A stretch of 64,000 nucleotides of DNA from Kutzneria sp. CA-103260 (GCF_018263855.1 NZ_CP073318.1:3472001-3536000), one strand, 5' to 3'. Positions 8,749 to 18,793 are shown, counted from the stretch's first letter. Program-made: numbers and translations. The notes: generated by a model from the letters alone, not told the origin.

Positions 8749-8784
8749 CCAAGAAGGAACTGCATTTGCCCCCGGCTCGCGTCA

Positions 8785-9627
8785 TCACGCCAGCTTCAGC
8801 GAGTTCTTCGGATCACCGCCCTTGTAGAGCCCGAGCACCAGCTCATGTGAATAGCCAAGCAGCTCCTGTAGTTCGCACGGAAGTCCCATCGCCTTGGCGG
8901 GTGGCACGCTCAGGGCGTGGTTCTCCACCGTCCGCAGCCAGGCGACCTGGAAGCCCATCGAGAAGATCCGTCGCACATCCGACTCAGTGGTGTTCGCGCC
9001 GCCGGCGTGGAAAAGGTCAGCGCGGAAGAGCAGCGCGTCGCCCTGCTTCATCTCGGCCTGCACCGCCTCGCTCCAGTCCGGGGCCTGCGCGTCCGGTGCC
9101 CCGCCGTGACTGTCCAGCACCACCCAGGTCGCACCGTTCTCGGCGGTGAAGTCGGTCATCGCCGCCATTACCGTGAGCGCGACCGGATGCTCGCCGCCGG
9201 GGAAGTGCCGCCACGAGAAGGTGTCACGGTGCAACTGTTGGCGTTCTGCGGCGGGCTGCCGGGCCATGTACTCGGCGATCGTGAGCAGGATCGTGTCCGA
9301 CAGCGGGTTGAGCACCCGCCGCGCGCAGTCCACGATGTCCTTCTGTAGCACCATGGACGGCGCGCACGGGATGGTACCGACGAGCGAGTGCAGCGTAGAC
9401 GTGGTCTCTCCCTGGAAGTAACCGAGGACCGAACCCGCGGCGTACTCGGCCTCCTCCGGATGCTCCTGGACGTATGCGGCGACCTGAGCCAGGAACGTCT
9501 CGCACTGTTCGGACGAGTACGCCTCGGAAAGGATCACCGCCCCCCGAGTGAGCAGCGCCGTGTCCAACTGGTCCGGGCCGTAGGGCCTGTCGAGGCGGGG
9601 TATGCCGCCTGCTTCATCGTTTCCCAT
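8785..9627 (-). CDS. PhyH-type Fe(II)/2-oxoglutarate dioxygenase
   Basis: A 280-residue phytanoyl-CoA dioxygenase-family enzyme. The iron ligands are visible as H133xD135 (LHRDTF) and a distal His207 (LFHAGG), and Arg219/220 is placed to bind 2-oxoglutarate. Such enzymes hydroxylate, desaturate or epoxidise natural-product scaffolds. The ATG at 9627 has GGAAGG upstream; a longer in-frame start at 9717 would run into the P450 gene ending at 9668. It is the last gene of the upstream half of the operon. Confidence 0.88.
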   Translation of the reverse strand: MGNDEAGGIPRLDRPYGPDQLDTALLTRGAVILSEAYSSEQCETFLAQVAAYVQEHPEEAEYAAGSVLGYFQGETTSTLHSLVGTIPCAPSMVLQKDIVDCARRVLNPLSDTILLTIAEYMARQPAAERQQLHRDTFSWRHFPGGEHPVALTVMAAMTDFTAENGATWVVLDSHGGAPDAQAPDWSEAVQAEMKQGDALLFRADLFHAGGANTTESDVRRIFSMGFQVAWLRTVENHALSVPPAKAMGLPCELQELLGYSHELVLGLYKGGDPKNSLKLA

Positions 9628-9667
9628 GGTCAGAGACCTTCCAGCTCTGTCGTGACATTCTCGTGCC

Positions 9668-10852
9668 CTACCAGGTGACGGGCAGTTGGTCGATGCTGAC
9701 GTCCATCCCCTCGGCACTCCATGCCACTTCGGTGACAGGCACGGCCAACCGAATGCCCGGGATCCTGGTCAGCAGCGTGCTGAACGCGACCTCCAACTCC
9801 ATCCGCGCGAGCGCGGCTCCGAGGCAGTGGTGGATGCCGTGCCCGAACGCCAGATGCGGGCTGCGCACGACATCCGCCCGCAGCGACTCCGGGTCCTCAA
9901 ACTCCCGAGGGTCGCGGTTGGCCCCAGAGCGTGATGCGATCACCGTCTCACCACGGCTGATCCGAACGCCACAGATGTCCACATCGCACTGCGCGATCCG
10001 GTTGATCCCAACCTCCTCGTCCTGCAGCCGGAGCAACTCCTCCACCACAGCTGACATCTCCAACTCACCGGCGAGGATCCGGTCGAGCACCACCTGGGTC
10101 GCGAACAACCTCAACAACCCGTGCGAGATGGCGGAAGTGGTCGTCACGTACCCGGCCATCAGCAGTCCCATCGCCATGGACGCGATCTCCAACTGGTTCA
10201 GTCCGCCCGTCTCCCCCTCCTGCCGGGCGAGGTCGCTGAGCACGTCGGATCCGTCCGGCTTCGACTCCACCAGCTGGACGACGAACTTCTGCAGGTCGGT
10301 GAACGCCTCGCCGTACTCCTCTGGTGCGGTGGCCACCGAGCGGAGTACGACGTCGGCCCATCCGCGGAAGCGCACGCGATCAGCCGCCGGAATTCCCAGC
10401 AGCTCGGAGATGACGGCGATCGGCAACGGGTACGCGTAGCTCTCCTGCAAGTCGACTTCCGGCCCGTCCGCCAGCATCGTCGTGACAAGGTCGGAGGCGA
10501 CCGCCTCGGCGTGTTCTCGTAGCTCGGCGATGCGACGTGTGGTGAACGCCCGGCTGACACTCTTGCGCAGCCTGGTGTGTTCCGGCGGATCCTTCAGGAA
10601 CATGAAGCCGGCCGCGAGGTTGCTGTCGTCGGTGGCCGGCATCGAACCGGGATACTGCGTGCCGAAGGCAGGATTTCCCAGCAGCGCGCGTACATCCGCG
10701 TGGCGGGTGACCAGCCAGGCCTCGCCGCCGCCGGCGAGCTGAACCTTGTGGATGGGTGCGGACGCACGCAACTCCGCCAAGGCCTGCGGGGGGTCGATTA
10801 TGGAGTCGCGTACCAGAGGGTACCTTGAGTTCGGCTTCGCGCGGTCTTCCAC
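9668..10852 (-). CDS. Cytochrome P450
   Basis: A 394-residue P450 with a canonical I-helix (MAGYVTTT), K-helix EELLR and haem loop FGHGIHHCLG (336-345, Cys343). The start is GTG at 10852 with AAGGGGA ten bases upstream; an ATG within the intergenic gap is out of frame. Preceded by the glycosyltransferase (23-base gap) and followed by the dioxygenase (40-base gap). One of five P450s in the cluster; the position oxidised is unknown. Confidence 0.93.
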   Translation of the reverse strand: MEDRAKPNSRYPLVRDSIIDPPQALAELRASAPIHKVQLAGGGEAWLVTRHADVRALLGNPAFGTQYPGSMPATDDSNLAAGFMFLKDPPEHTRLRKSVSRAFTTRRIAELREHAEAVASDLVTTMLADGPEVDLQESYAYPLPIAVISELLGIPAADRVRFRGWADVVLRSVATAPEEYGEAFTDLQKFVVQLVESKPDGSDVLSDLARQEGETGGLNQLEIASMAMGLLMAGYVTTTSAISHGLLRLFATQVVLDRILAGELEMSAVVEELLRLQDEEVGINRIAQCDVDICGVRISRGETVIASRSGANRDPREFEDPESLRADVVRSPHLAFGHGIHHCLGAALARMELEVAFSTLLTRIPGIRLAVPVTEVAWSAEGMDVSIDQLPVTW

Positions 10853-10875
10853 AACTCATCATCCCCTTGCCATCA

Positions 10876-12036
10876 CTATGGAAACGCGAGTTCGACCGCG
10901 TCGGCGAACTCGTCTCCACTTCGTTCGCTGCGCAGTTTCGCCTGAAACTCGGCCACTCGGTGGGCCACATCCGCGTCGTCCACCACTGTCTTGATCAGAT
11001 CCGCGAGCTCCGCGGCGGTGAACGACTCTGGCAGACGGACCCCCAGCCCGAGCGTCTCGACGCTGTCAGCGACGGCGCGCTGCTCACCGATCTGCGGCGC
11101 TATCAGCACGGGCACGCCGTTCGCGAGTGCCTCGATCGTGCTGGTCAAGCCGCCATGGGAGACCAAGACCGATGCGTGCCGCAGCGTGTCGATCATCGGC
11201 AGCTTCGTACGGAGCAGCACCCGGTCGCTGACCGGGCCCACCTCCGGTGGCCGGATTTTGCCGCCTATTGCGGCCGCGGCGTGCCAACCGAGCCGCTCGA
11301 CACTGTCGATGCAGGTTCGAAAGAAATCGATCTTCTCGTTGAACACCGTGCCCAGAGAGATCGCGGCTAGCGGCTTGGCGTTGCGAAGCCAGTCCAGCTC
11401 TGGTGACTGTTCTGCTGGCCGGATACAGGGCCTGATGAACGTGAATCGTGTATCGAACGTCTCGCCGCACGGCTGGATCTCTCGAGGGAACAAGGCGATG
11501 TTCCGCTCCGCTTCGCTCTCGAAGAACTGTCGCGGCGACATCGAATCCAGTCCGATGTCCGCGAGAAACGCCGAAACACCAGCGAGGAACTCGGCCATCG
11601 CCTCGGGGCTGTCCGGGCGCGACCCGTAGTTCCGGTGTAGCGAGAACTCCGCGTTGGACGCGAACACGGGCCATGTCCGGATCACCGGGATCCCGAAGAC
11701 CTGGCCGAGCACCCAGCCGGACATCGCCAGCACGTCAGACACGATCACGTCGGGCCGATCCGCGCGCCCGATACGTTCGAGAACTGCGTACGACGCCCGG
11801 ACCTCCCTCAGCATGAGCGGCAGAACGGCGGCCAAGTCCGACAACTCCGCCTGGCCGTCCATTGGTGAGTCGTACGGCACAACCCCCGCGATCGCGCCGA
11901 CTTCGCGAGTGAAACTCGTCGACGCCAGGCAGCTCACGCGATGGCCTCGGCGAACCAGTTCGGCCAAGCCGGCGAGCACGGGATAGACATGGCCCCAAGC
12001 GGGGATCGAGGCGAACAGCACATGCCGGCCCATCAT
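10876..12036 (-). CDS. GT1-family (macrolide-type) glycosyltransferase
   Basis: A 386-residue GT-B-fold enzyme of the UDP-glycosyltransferase/MGT type. The N-terminal acceptor domain begins HVLFASIPAWGHVYP, and the C-terminal donor domain has the signature VSHGGLTSTIEALANGVP and IAPQIGEQ. The ATG at 12036 overlaps the stop of the P450 before it (ATGA); the longer upstream frame is antisense-like and rejected. It should attach a sugar to the terpenoid product. No deoxysugar pathway is visible beyond one epimerase-like gene, so a common nucleotide sugar is likely. Confidence 0.92.
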   Translation of the reverse strand: MMGRHVLFASIPAWGHVYPVLAGLAELVRRGHRVSCLASTSFTREVGAIAGVVPYDSPMDGQAELSDLAAVLPLMLREVRASYAVLERIGRADRPDVIVSDVLAMSGWVLGQVFGIPVIRTWPVFASNAEFSLHRNYGSRPDSPEAMAEFLAGVSAFLADIGLDSMSPRQFFESEAERNIALFPREIQPCGETFDTRFTFIRPCIRPAEQSPELDWLRNAKPLAAISLGTVFNEKIDFFRTCIDSVERLGWHAAAAIGGKIRPPEVGPVSDRVLLRTKLPMIDTLRHASVLVSHGGLTSTIEALANGVPVLIAPQIGEQRAVADSVETLGLGVRLPESFTAAELADLIKTVVDDADVAHRVAEFQAKLRSERSGDEFADAVELAFP

Positions 12037-13250
12037 GCCCCGCCGGCCGTCGCGCTCACCAGCAGCCGCTCCGGGAAGCGGTCGCCGAGCATGTTGACCT
12101 TCCACGGCACCGACTCCCAGCTCTCCAGCATCTCGAAGCTGGTCCAGGAGTCCACCAGCGCCGCGACGGCGCACTGTAGTTCGAGGCGAGCGAGGTTGGC
12201 GCCAAGGCAACGGTGGATACCGAACCCGAACGCTATGTGCCGGGCAAGCCCCGGCCGCCGCGGATCGAACGCGTCAGGATTTTCGAAGAGCTCGTCATCG
12301 CGGTTGGCAGCGATCAGCGGCGCCACCACCATGTCACCCTTGAGAATCACGGCATCGCCCAGCCGTACGTCCTCCGACGCGAACCGCGGCATCGATTCGC
12401 CGTTGTCACCAGACTGGATCCGGAGTACCTCCTCGACGAACAGCTTCGCCAGCTCGGCGGAATCCGGAGATGTCCTGAGCTTTTCAAGCCACCTGTCCTC
12501 CACCAGGTGCCGCACGGCGACCGCGATCGCATTGGCCGTACTGACATAACCCGCGACCGGCAGCCCGAGCACCATGGTGGTCAGCTCTACGTCGGTCAGA
12601 CTGGCGTCGTCACGCTGCGCACGGATCATGTGCGCGAGCAGGTCCGTGCCTTCCTCTGGCGACTCACGTCGCCGGTCCGCGATCAAGGACAGCACGTAGT
12701 CGTTCAGCTGCCGCCATCCTTGCAGGGCGACCACGCCCTGTGCCTCGGACAACGGAACGAGCAGTTGGTCGGACAGTCGCTGGAACAACGTCCGGTCCTG
12801 GACGGGTACGCCGACCACCTCGGAGATCACGTTCATCGTCAAGGGTTTGGCGAACTGCTCCATGATGTCGATCGGCTCGTCCGCCGACGCCATCGACGCG
12901 ATCAGTTCGTCCGCCGTCGCACGGATCGCCTGCCGGTACCGCCCGACATGCCCGACCGCGAACGGCCCCGCCACCAGCCCACGAAGCCGTGTGTGCTCAG
13001 GCGGGTCCTGGAAAATCGACTCGTTCGCCTCGGCGGTGCCGCTGCCCCGCCCGAGGTCGATCGGCGACACACTGAACTCTTGGCCAGCCAGCACTGACCT
13101 GATGTCGTGGTACTTGGTCACGAGCCAGACATCGGTGTCCTGAGGTGTCGTGGTCCGTGAGACCGGGCATGTGGCGCGCAGGGTGCGCCAGTCCCGCTCG
13201 AGATCAGCCGGCCGGAACCGCTCCATCGGCGGTGGCTCACGCGATGTCAT
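12033..13250 (-). CDS. Cytochrome P450
   Basis: A 405-residue P450. The haem loop is FGFGIHRCLG (341-350, Cys348), K-helix EEVLR, I-helix VAGYVSTAN (Ser-Thr in place of Thr-Thr). The ATG at 13250 follows GAGAGGAG. It ends in a 4-base overlap with the glycosyltransferase start and begins 10 bases after the next upstream P450, so the three genes should be translated together. Confidence 0.93.
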   Translation of the reverse strand: MTSREPPPMERFRPADLERDWRTLRATCPVSRTTTPQDTDVWLVTKYHDIRSVLAGQEFSVSPIDLGRGSGTAEANESIFQDPPEHTRLRGLVAGPFAVGHVGRYRQAIRATADELIASMASADEPIDIMEQFAKPLTMNVISEVVGVPVQDRTLFQRLSDQLLVPLSEAQGVVALQGWRQLNDYVLSLIADRRRESPEEGTDLLAHMIRAQRDDASLTDVELTTMVLGLPVAGYVSTANAIAVAVRHLVEDRWLEKLRTSPDSAELAKLFVEEVLRIQSGDNGESMPRFASEDVRLGDAVILKGDMVVAPLIAANRDDELFENPDAFDPRRPGLARHIAFGFGIHRCLGANLARLELQCAVAALVDSWTSFEMLESWESVPWKVNMLGDRFPERLLVSATAGGA

Positions 13251-13260
13251 GGCGCTCCTC

Positions 13261-14454
13261 TCAGGTTGATCCCGCTGCTTTCAGCAAGAGCTTCGACGGA
13301 CCGCGTACCACCATCCCGGCCTTCCACTCGATGCCTGACTCCTCCGGCGTGAGCCGTAACCCGGGCACGGCCGCCACCAGCACCTCCAGTGCCACCTGCA
13401 GCTCAAGCCGGGCGAGCGGCGCGCCGAGGCAGAAGTGCGGGCCGATGCCGAACCCGAGGTGGGGATTGGGATCGCGGGCGAAATCCAGGCGGTCGGGATC
13501 CGCGAAGACATCCGGATCCCGGTTCGCGACCACTGTCGCGGCGACGACAGGAGAACCTGCCGCGACAACGGTTCCACTCAGGACGACGTCCTCGGTCGCG
13601 TACCGTGGCGATGCGCCGTTCGCTTCGAGCGGCACGTATCGCATCAGCTCCTCAACGGCCGACGGGATGACCGCCGGATCGGCGACCAGGGACTGGAAGC
13701 GCGCCGGCACCTCCAACAGCACGTACATGAAGTTGGGCAGCTGGGTGGCGGTCGTCTCGAAGCCGGCGACCAGGATCGTCATGACGACGATCACCAATTC
13801 ATCGTTCGACACAGTCCTGGTCTCCGCCTGGGTCATCGCCATCGACGAGATCAGGTCATCTCTCGGCGAACGCCGCCGCTGAGCCACGAGCTCCGAAACG
13901 AACTCCCACATGTGCCCGGTCGCCCGCACCCGCTCGTCATCCGAGATCGCGGTCGTCGCGAGGCCGGCCTCCGCCCAATACCTGAACCTGTCTCTGTCGT
14001 CGTACGACACGCCGAGCAGCTCACAGATCATCTTCAAGGTGTACTGGACCGCGAAGTCCTCGACGCCGTCGAAATACTTGGCTGTCAGCGCGTCCTTGAC
14101 AAGTTCGGTGGCGATTGCGGCGGCGCGCTCACGCAGTCTTGCAACAGTCCTGGGTGTGAACGCACGCTGGCACACTGACCGGACCCGCGTGTGCTCAGGC
14201 GGGTCCATCGCGACGATGCCGCCGCTGAAGTTCTCTTCGGTGACACGGGGGACGTCCCGTCGAAGTGAGATCGCGCGGGAGAACCGCGCATCCGAGAGCA
14301 CCGTCCGCACATCACCGTGCCGGGTGACCAGCCAAGCTTCCTCGCCGTACGGAAACGCGACCCGACACACCGGTTCTTGCTGTTGCAACAGTCGGTATTC
14401 AGGCTCCAGGTCCAAGCGGGAAGCCCGCGGGAACGGGAAGGGACGGGGCGGCAT
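13261..14454 (-). CDS. Cytochrome P450
   Basis: A 397-residue P450 with I-helix VAGFETTAT, K-helix EELMR and haem loop FGIGPHFCLG (335-344, Cys342). All conserved catalytic features are intact, including the acid-alcohol pair (Glu-Thr) in the I-helix. It is separated by 21 bases from the preceding P450 gene. Together with the other four it suggests a product oxidised at many carbons. Confidence 0.93.
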   Translation of the reverse strand: MPPRPFPFPRASRLDLEPEYRLLQQQEPVCRVAFPYGEEAWLVTRHGDVRTVLSDARFSRAISLRRDVPRVTEENFSGGIVAMDPPEHTRVRSVCQRAFTPRTVARLRERAAAIATELVKDALTAKYFDGVEDFAVQYTLKMICELLGVSYDDRDRFRYWAEAGLATTAISDDERVRATGHMWEFVSELVAQRRRSPRDDLISSMAMTQAETRTVSNDELVIVVMTILVAGFETTATQLPNFMYVLLEVPARFQSLVADPAVIPSAVEELMRYVPLEANGASPRYATEDVVLSGTVVAAGSPVVAATVVANRDPDVFADPDRLDFARDPNPHLGFGIGPHFCLGAPLARLELQVALEVLVAAVPGLRLTPEESGIEWKAGMVVRGPSKLLLKAAGST

Positions 14455-14475
14455 CTCGACTCTCGCTCTCGTCGA

Positions 14476-15888
14476 CTAGCGCGATACGGACGGATCGCGT
14501 CGCATCAGACGGTTTTCCGTGACCACGACCGCTGTCCCGTGCCGCGGCACGAGCATCGGTCCCTTGCACGCCACGCGTTCTGCCGCGGTCCGTGCGGGTT
14601 CCAAGCGGACGTGGCGCATGATCGTGCTGATGACGGTGCGCATCTCGATCATCGCGAGGGATGCGCCGAGACAGCGATGGTTTCCACCACCGAACGGCAT
14701 GAAATGCGTACTCGGTGGCTCCTCGGGAGAGAACCTGCTCACCAGGTAGACGTCGGGTTTGTCATGTAGTTGCGGGGAGTGATGCAGCAGCCCTAGGGAG
14801 ACCGCGAACATGGTGCCGGCAGGGAAGTCATATCCGTTCGCGTGCCACGGCTTCAGCGCTACCCTGCCGACGTCCATCGTGGTCGGACGGGCCCGGATCG
14901 ACTCGTGGATGGCCGCGTCGATGAGCTTCCAGTCCTGTTCCGCGACCGCGGTCACGATCTGCTCCAGGGCGTCCGGCGTCCGTAGCACCCGCTCGAAGAA
15001 CCAGGCCAGCTGGGTGGCGGTCGTCTCCTGCCCGACCGCGAGCAGGGTGACCATATGGTCGCGCAGTTCCTGGTCGGTGAGCGCGGCTTCCTCGTTCGCC
15101 AGCAGGATCGACACCACGTCGGTGCCGTCGCTCACCGGGTCGACGCGCCGCTCGGCGATCTCCGCGAAGATGATGTCGTCCACCTCGTGCAGCAGCCGTT
15201 GGAAGCGAACCCATGGCCCGAAGCCACCGAAGGACCTCCGCATCGCCGGCAACAGGATGATCACTGGGCTGATGTCGAGCAGCCGGGGCACGAGCACCCG
15301 GAGCCGGTCCAGCCGAACGGAGTCGGTGATCCCGAACACCGCTCGCATCATCACTTCCAGAGTGACGCGCTGGAGACAATCGAGCAGTTTGATCCGCGCG
15401 TTGACCCGCCATTGCCGGATCTCCTGGTCGATGATCGACTCCATGAGTACGACGTAGTCGGTCATGTTGCAGCCGTGCAGCGGCCGCATGAGGATGCGGC
15501 GCCGCTCGGTGTGCTCAGCACCGTCCGACATCAGCAGAGAGTGTTCGCCGACGACGAACTTGATCGACTTATTGGCGGCGGCGGCGTCGAACTTGTCGGC
15601 GTCATCTCGCAGGATCCGGCGGATGCCATCCGGCGTGCAGACATACACGACGTTGCCGAATCCCAATATGCGCGCCGTGAAAAGCGGGCCGTAGCGCGCC
15701 ATGCATTCTTCGCCGAACCACACCGGCACCAGCGCCCACATGACCGTCTGCATGACAGCGGGAAGCCGGGGCCCGGGAGGCAAGTTGCTGCTCCGCGCCG
15801 CGGCTGCATCGGGAACGCTTGGTCGGAAGCGCCACAACCAGCGGCGCCGGCACCCGACAGTGGACTCCTCACTCCGCAACCGACTCAT
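14476..15888 (-). CDS. Cytochrome P450, class E-like
   Basis: A 470-residue P450, longer than the other four. It has a proline-rich hinge (LPPGPRLP) after about 40 residues, I-helix AVGQETTAT, K-helix HESIR and haem loop FGGGNHRCLG (399-408, Cys406). The pattern resembles actinobacterial CYPs of the CYP110/CYP183 type that often sit next to terpene cyclases; this grouping is my impression. The ATG at 15888 overlaps the stop of the cyclase gene (ATGA) with GGAG upstream, so it is translationally coupled to the cyclase and is a good candidate for the first oxidation of the cyclised hydrocarbon. Confidence 0.92.
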   Translation of the reverse strand: MSRLRSEESTVGCRRRWLWRFRPSVPDAAAARSSNLPPGPRLPAVMQTVMWALVPVWFGEECMARYGPLFTARILGFGNVVYVCTPDGIRRILRDDADKFDAAAANKSIKFVVGEHSLLMSDGAEHTERRRILMRPLHGCNMTDYVVLMESIIDQEIRQWRVNARIKLLDCLQRVTLEVMMRAVFGITDSVRLDRLRVLVPRLLDISPVIILLPAMRRSFGGFGPWVRFQRLLHEVDDIIFAEIAERRVDPVSDGTDVVSILLANEEAALTDQELRDHMVTLLAVGQETTATQLAWFFERVLRTPDALEQIVTAVAEQDWKLIDAAIHESIRARPTTMDVGRVALKPWHANGYDFPAGTMFAVSLGLLHHSPQLHDKPDVYLVSRFSPEEPPSTHFMPFGGGNHRCLGASLAMIEMRTVISTIMRHVRLEPARTAAERVACKGPMLVPRHGTAVVVTENRLMRRDPSVSR

Positions 15889-17591
15889 CGCGTCGCTCCA
15901 CTGGTCGAAGTCATCCGCAACCATCGGCCAAGCGCTCGCAACGCGAAGGTGTGGGCGATCAGATCGTCGGTGTAGCACAGGTCATCGAAGTACAGCCCAA
16001 CGACACTGGGCGACCACGTTCCCCGATCGTCCTGGTGATTCACCAGCCAATCGACCGCCCGCACAACGGCTGGGCTGTGTGGGCTCTCGCCGCCCTTCAG
16101 CAGGGCGAACAACGCCCACGCCGTCTCCTCCGTCGTGCTCCCCTCCGGTGGGAGCTTATGACGCAGTGGCCACCCGCCGTCATCCGCTTGGTTCTCGAGC
16201 AGCCACCGGCGGGCCGCCGTGGCCGTCGCCCCGCAGCCGTTGCATGTGTCCACAAACGCTTCCAGCAACCGGCTGGTGCCATGGACGCTGTCGCGGAACC
16301 AGACGGATGCGATGGACCCGTCGCTCTGTTGGTGCGTGCGCAGGAAGGCCAGGCCTCGCCCGATCGGCGACCGGGGCGACATAGGTTCGCCGAGCCGTCG
16401 CAGAGCCATGATCACGTGGGCGGTGACACCGGGGCACGGCCGGTCGTTCATGATTGACGAGTCGCGGACCCACTCCGACCACGAACCGTCCCGGTTCTGC
16501 TGGTTCTCCAGCCAGCGGATCCCGAGCTGAATCGCGGGATGTGTCCGCGGCACGCCAAGATCGGCAAGAACGCTCAGCACTACGGCGGTGTCCTCGGACT
16601 CCGGCCATCCCGATGGCAGCGCCCAGCCCCATCCACCCGCCGGTAGACCCAGGGGCCTGAAAGGCTTGTTCCACTGGGCACCCAACAGCCATTCACGGGC
16701 TGGCTGGGTCGGCGCTTCGGTTGCCACGTCCTGAAACTCGCTGAGCGCCATGATTGAGTACGCGGTGACCGAGATCTCCAGGTCACGGTCGATGGCCCAG
16801 GAGCCGTCCTCGCGTTGCGTCTCCAGGAGGTACCGCAACGAAGTCAGCTGCAGGTCGGTTCCCACGCCGGCCTCGCGCAGCCCGAGGTAGACGAAACCGG
16901 CGATCATCGGGCACTCCTCGATGCCGCCGTTGGTGCCGGACACCTCGCGAAGCCAGTTCAACGCCAGCGGCTCAGCGATCCGGCCGAGGATCCCGCGCAG
17001 CAGGCCGCGGCGCATGGTCCGACTCTGCATGACCCCGAGCCCGAGAATCGCCGGCAGCGCGATCGACACCTTGTTCCGCAACCGCCGCGGCAACAGCATG
17101 ATCTCGACAGGTTGGTCGGGTTGCCGATGGAAGTCCCGTAACCCGACCAACCCCCAGATCGTCGGCAGGGCTGCCGGCCATGTCGTCGGTGCGTCGCCAC
17201 TGAGCCCCGGAATGACGTTGACGCCGTCGTTCTCGTCGAGGAACGTCCACGCGCGATCGATGGCGTCGCTCGACGAGTCCCGGTCTGTCTCGTACAGCGC
17301 GGCGATTCCGAAGGCAGTCATGCCGGGGCTGCTGGGCGCCTCCGCATCGGCCATGCTCCAGCCGCCGTCCTCGCGCTGGTGCTCTCGCAACCAACGCACG
17401 GCTGATGCGATGCGATCGGCGTACGCCCTCGGGTCCGCCCTGTCCAGCGACAGCACACCGAGGGCAGTCGCGATGGTGGAGGACGAGAGCCGGTCCACCC
17501 AGGATCCATTCTCCCGCCGGCGGTTGTAGAGGTGCGAGATCGCGCACTCGGCCGCTTTTCCGGCCCGCTTCTGAAGCTGCTCCACGCCCAC
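15885..17591 (-). CDS. Squalene-hopene-cyclase-like terpene cyclase
   Basis: A 568-residue protein of the SHC/class II terpene cyclase alpha-barrel fold. QW repeats are at 72-78, 259-265, 365-371, 468-474 and 520-526. The position of the proton-donating DxDDTA motif reads ESEDTA (331-336): the catalytic Asp is Glu and the first Asp is Glu. It is about 60 residues shorter than typical squalene-hopene cyclases. The start is GTG at 17591 with GGAAGG upstream. It should cyclise a linear prenyl chain, possibly attached to an aromatic unit, perhaps from an epoxide made by the flavin monooxygenase. It leads the tight operon; 155 bases separate it from the epimerase gene. Confidence 0.85.
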   Translation of the reverse strand: MGVEQLQKRAGKAAECAISHLYNRRRENGSWVDRLSSSTIATALGVLSLDRADPRAYADRIASAVRWLREHQREDGGWSMADAEAPSSPGMTAFGIAALYETDRDSSSDAIDRAWTFLDENDGVNVIPGLSGDAPTTWPAALPTIWGLVGLRDFHRQPDQPVEIMLLPRRLRNKVSIALPAILGLGVMQSRTMRRGLLRGILGRIAEPLALNWLREVSGTNGGIEECPMIAGFVYLGLREAGVGTDLQLTSLRYLLETQREDGSWAIDRDLEISVTAYSIMALSEFQDVATEAPTQPAREWLLGAQWNKPFRPLGLPAGGWGWALPSGWPESEDTAVVLSVLADLGVPRTHPAIQLGIRWLENQQNRDGSWSEWVRDSSIMNDRPCPGVTAHVIMALRRLGEPMSPRSPIGRGLAFLRTHQQSDGSIASVWFRDSVHGTSRLLEAFVDTCNGCGATATAARRWLLENQADDGGWPLRHKLPPEGSTTEETAWALFALLKGGESPHSPAVVRAVDWLVNHQDDRGTWSPSVVGLYFDDLCYTDDLIAHTFALRALGRWLRMTSTSGATR

Positions 17592-17746
17592 GCCGTCGCC
17601 TTCCGTTGTCAGGAATCTTCTACTGCTCGAAAAGATCCACTCGCCGACCTACCACGATAATTGACTCACTTCTCGACAGAGGTAACCTAGTTGCCAGCCA
17701 ATTACTCACACCAAGGGGCACTTCCCGCTTGACACACCTCGGATTG

Positions 17747-18793
17747 CTAGCGGATCCCGCAATTCTGCATGAACGACCTGATCGTTTGCCGCAAGCCTTC
17801 CGACATGGACACCATGTTCTGAAATCCAAGCACCGATCGAAGTTTACTCGCGTCACAGCGCTGCCGTTCGAGCTCGCGGGCCAAGCTGCCACAGGCCAGC
17901 ACCTCGTAGCCATTTCTGCGAATAGCCTCCGCACGGCCTCTATCATGCGGCTCACATGCCCTTCGCGACTGCTCTATCAATTCCTCTACCAGGTCAAGCG
18001 TCATCCGGTACGCGGCCGGCGCCATGTTGAATACCTGCCCCCGGGCCTGCGGGTTGAAGGCTATCGCGACCAGTGCGCGGACAACGTCTGTAACGTAGAC
18101 ATAGTCCCTGCCGTGCGCCATTGAACCCTCATAGATCACCGGAGGCAATGGGCCAGCCGGGTCGAACAAACGACTCAATGACCGCGGGACGATCCGCGAA
18201 CTTGTATTCGGATCGCCTGGACCGAAGACATTGCAGAGCCGTAGCGTGGACACTGGAAGCCCTAGCTCGTAGCCGTACAATTGGACCATGGTGTCCGCCG
18301 ACTGCTTGCCAACGTCATAAACGCCGCGTGCTTCGAGCGATGAACTCTCGGTATAAAATTCGCCGATCAGCTCGCCGTAGACCTTGTCCGTCGAAGAAAG
18401 TATGAACCGCATGAGGTCGGGGCACGCTATCCGGGCGGCTTCAAGCATGTTCATGGTTCCGCAGACATTCGACATCAGCGAACCATGCGGATCACTGAAA
18501 GCAGCGTCGATCGTCGACGAGGCCGCCAGGTGGAACACGATCTGCGGCTTGATCGTCCGCATAATGGCCAGACACTGACCGAAATCGGCGATATCAAGCC
18601 GGACCTGTTCAACCATATCCAGGTTCGACCGACCCATCCCGTCAAGTTTGTCAACCACGACAACACGAAATCGTCGCAATGTCAGACTCATGGCCAAGTG
18701 TCTACCAATGAAGCCGTAGCCACCCGTGATCATCACGGTAATTTGCTCCGCGTTGTCGATCAGGTCCCACTCGGTAACGCCATTCAATCCCAA
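17747..18793 (-). CDS. NAD-dependent epimerase/dehydratase (extended SDR)
   Basis: An extended short-chain dehydrogenase of about 348 residues. The NAD-binding motif is TGGYGFIG near residue 23, the catalytic YxxxK is YDVGK, and a Ser-Ser-Thr (LSSTDK) precedes it, as in UDP-glucose 4-epimerases and dTDP-glucose 4,6-dehydratases. The frame opens at a TTG (18793) a few bases after GAGGGGGA; a second TTG at 18787 is possible. It probably edits the nucleotide sugar used by the glycosyltransferase in this cluster. It is the first gene after the StrR-like regulator and on the same strand. Confidence 0.85.
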   Translation of the reverse strand: MGLNGVTEWDLIDNAEQITVMITGGYGFIGRHLAMSLTLRRFRVVVVDKLDGMGRSNLDMVEQVRLDIADFGQCLAIMRTIKPQIVFHLAASSTIDAAFSDPHGSLMSNVCGTMNMLEAARIACPDLMRFILSSTDKVYGELIGEFYTESSSLEARGVYDVGKQSADTMVQLYGYELGLPVSTLRLCNVFGPGDPNTSSRIVPRSLSRLFDPAGPLPPVIYEGSMAHGRDYVYVTDVVRALVAIAFNPQARGQVFNMAPAAYRMTLDLVEELIEQSRRACEPHDRGRAEAIRRNGYEVLACGSLARELERQRCDASKLRSVLGFQNMVSMSEGLRQTIRSFMQNCGIR

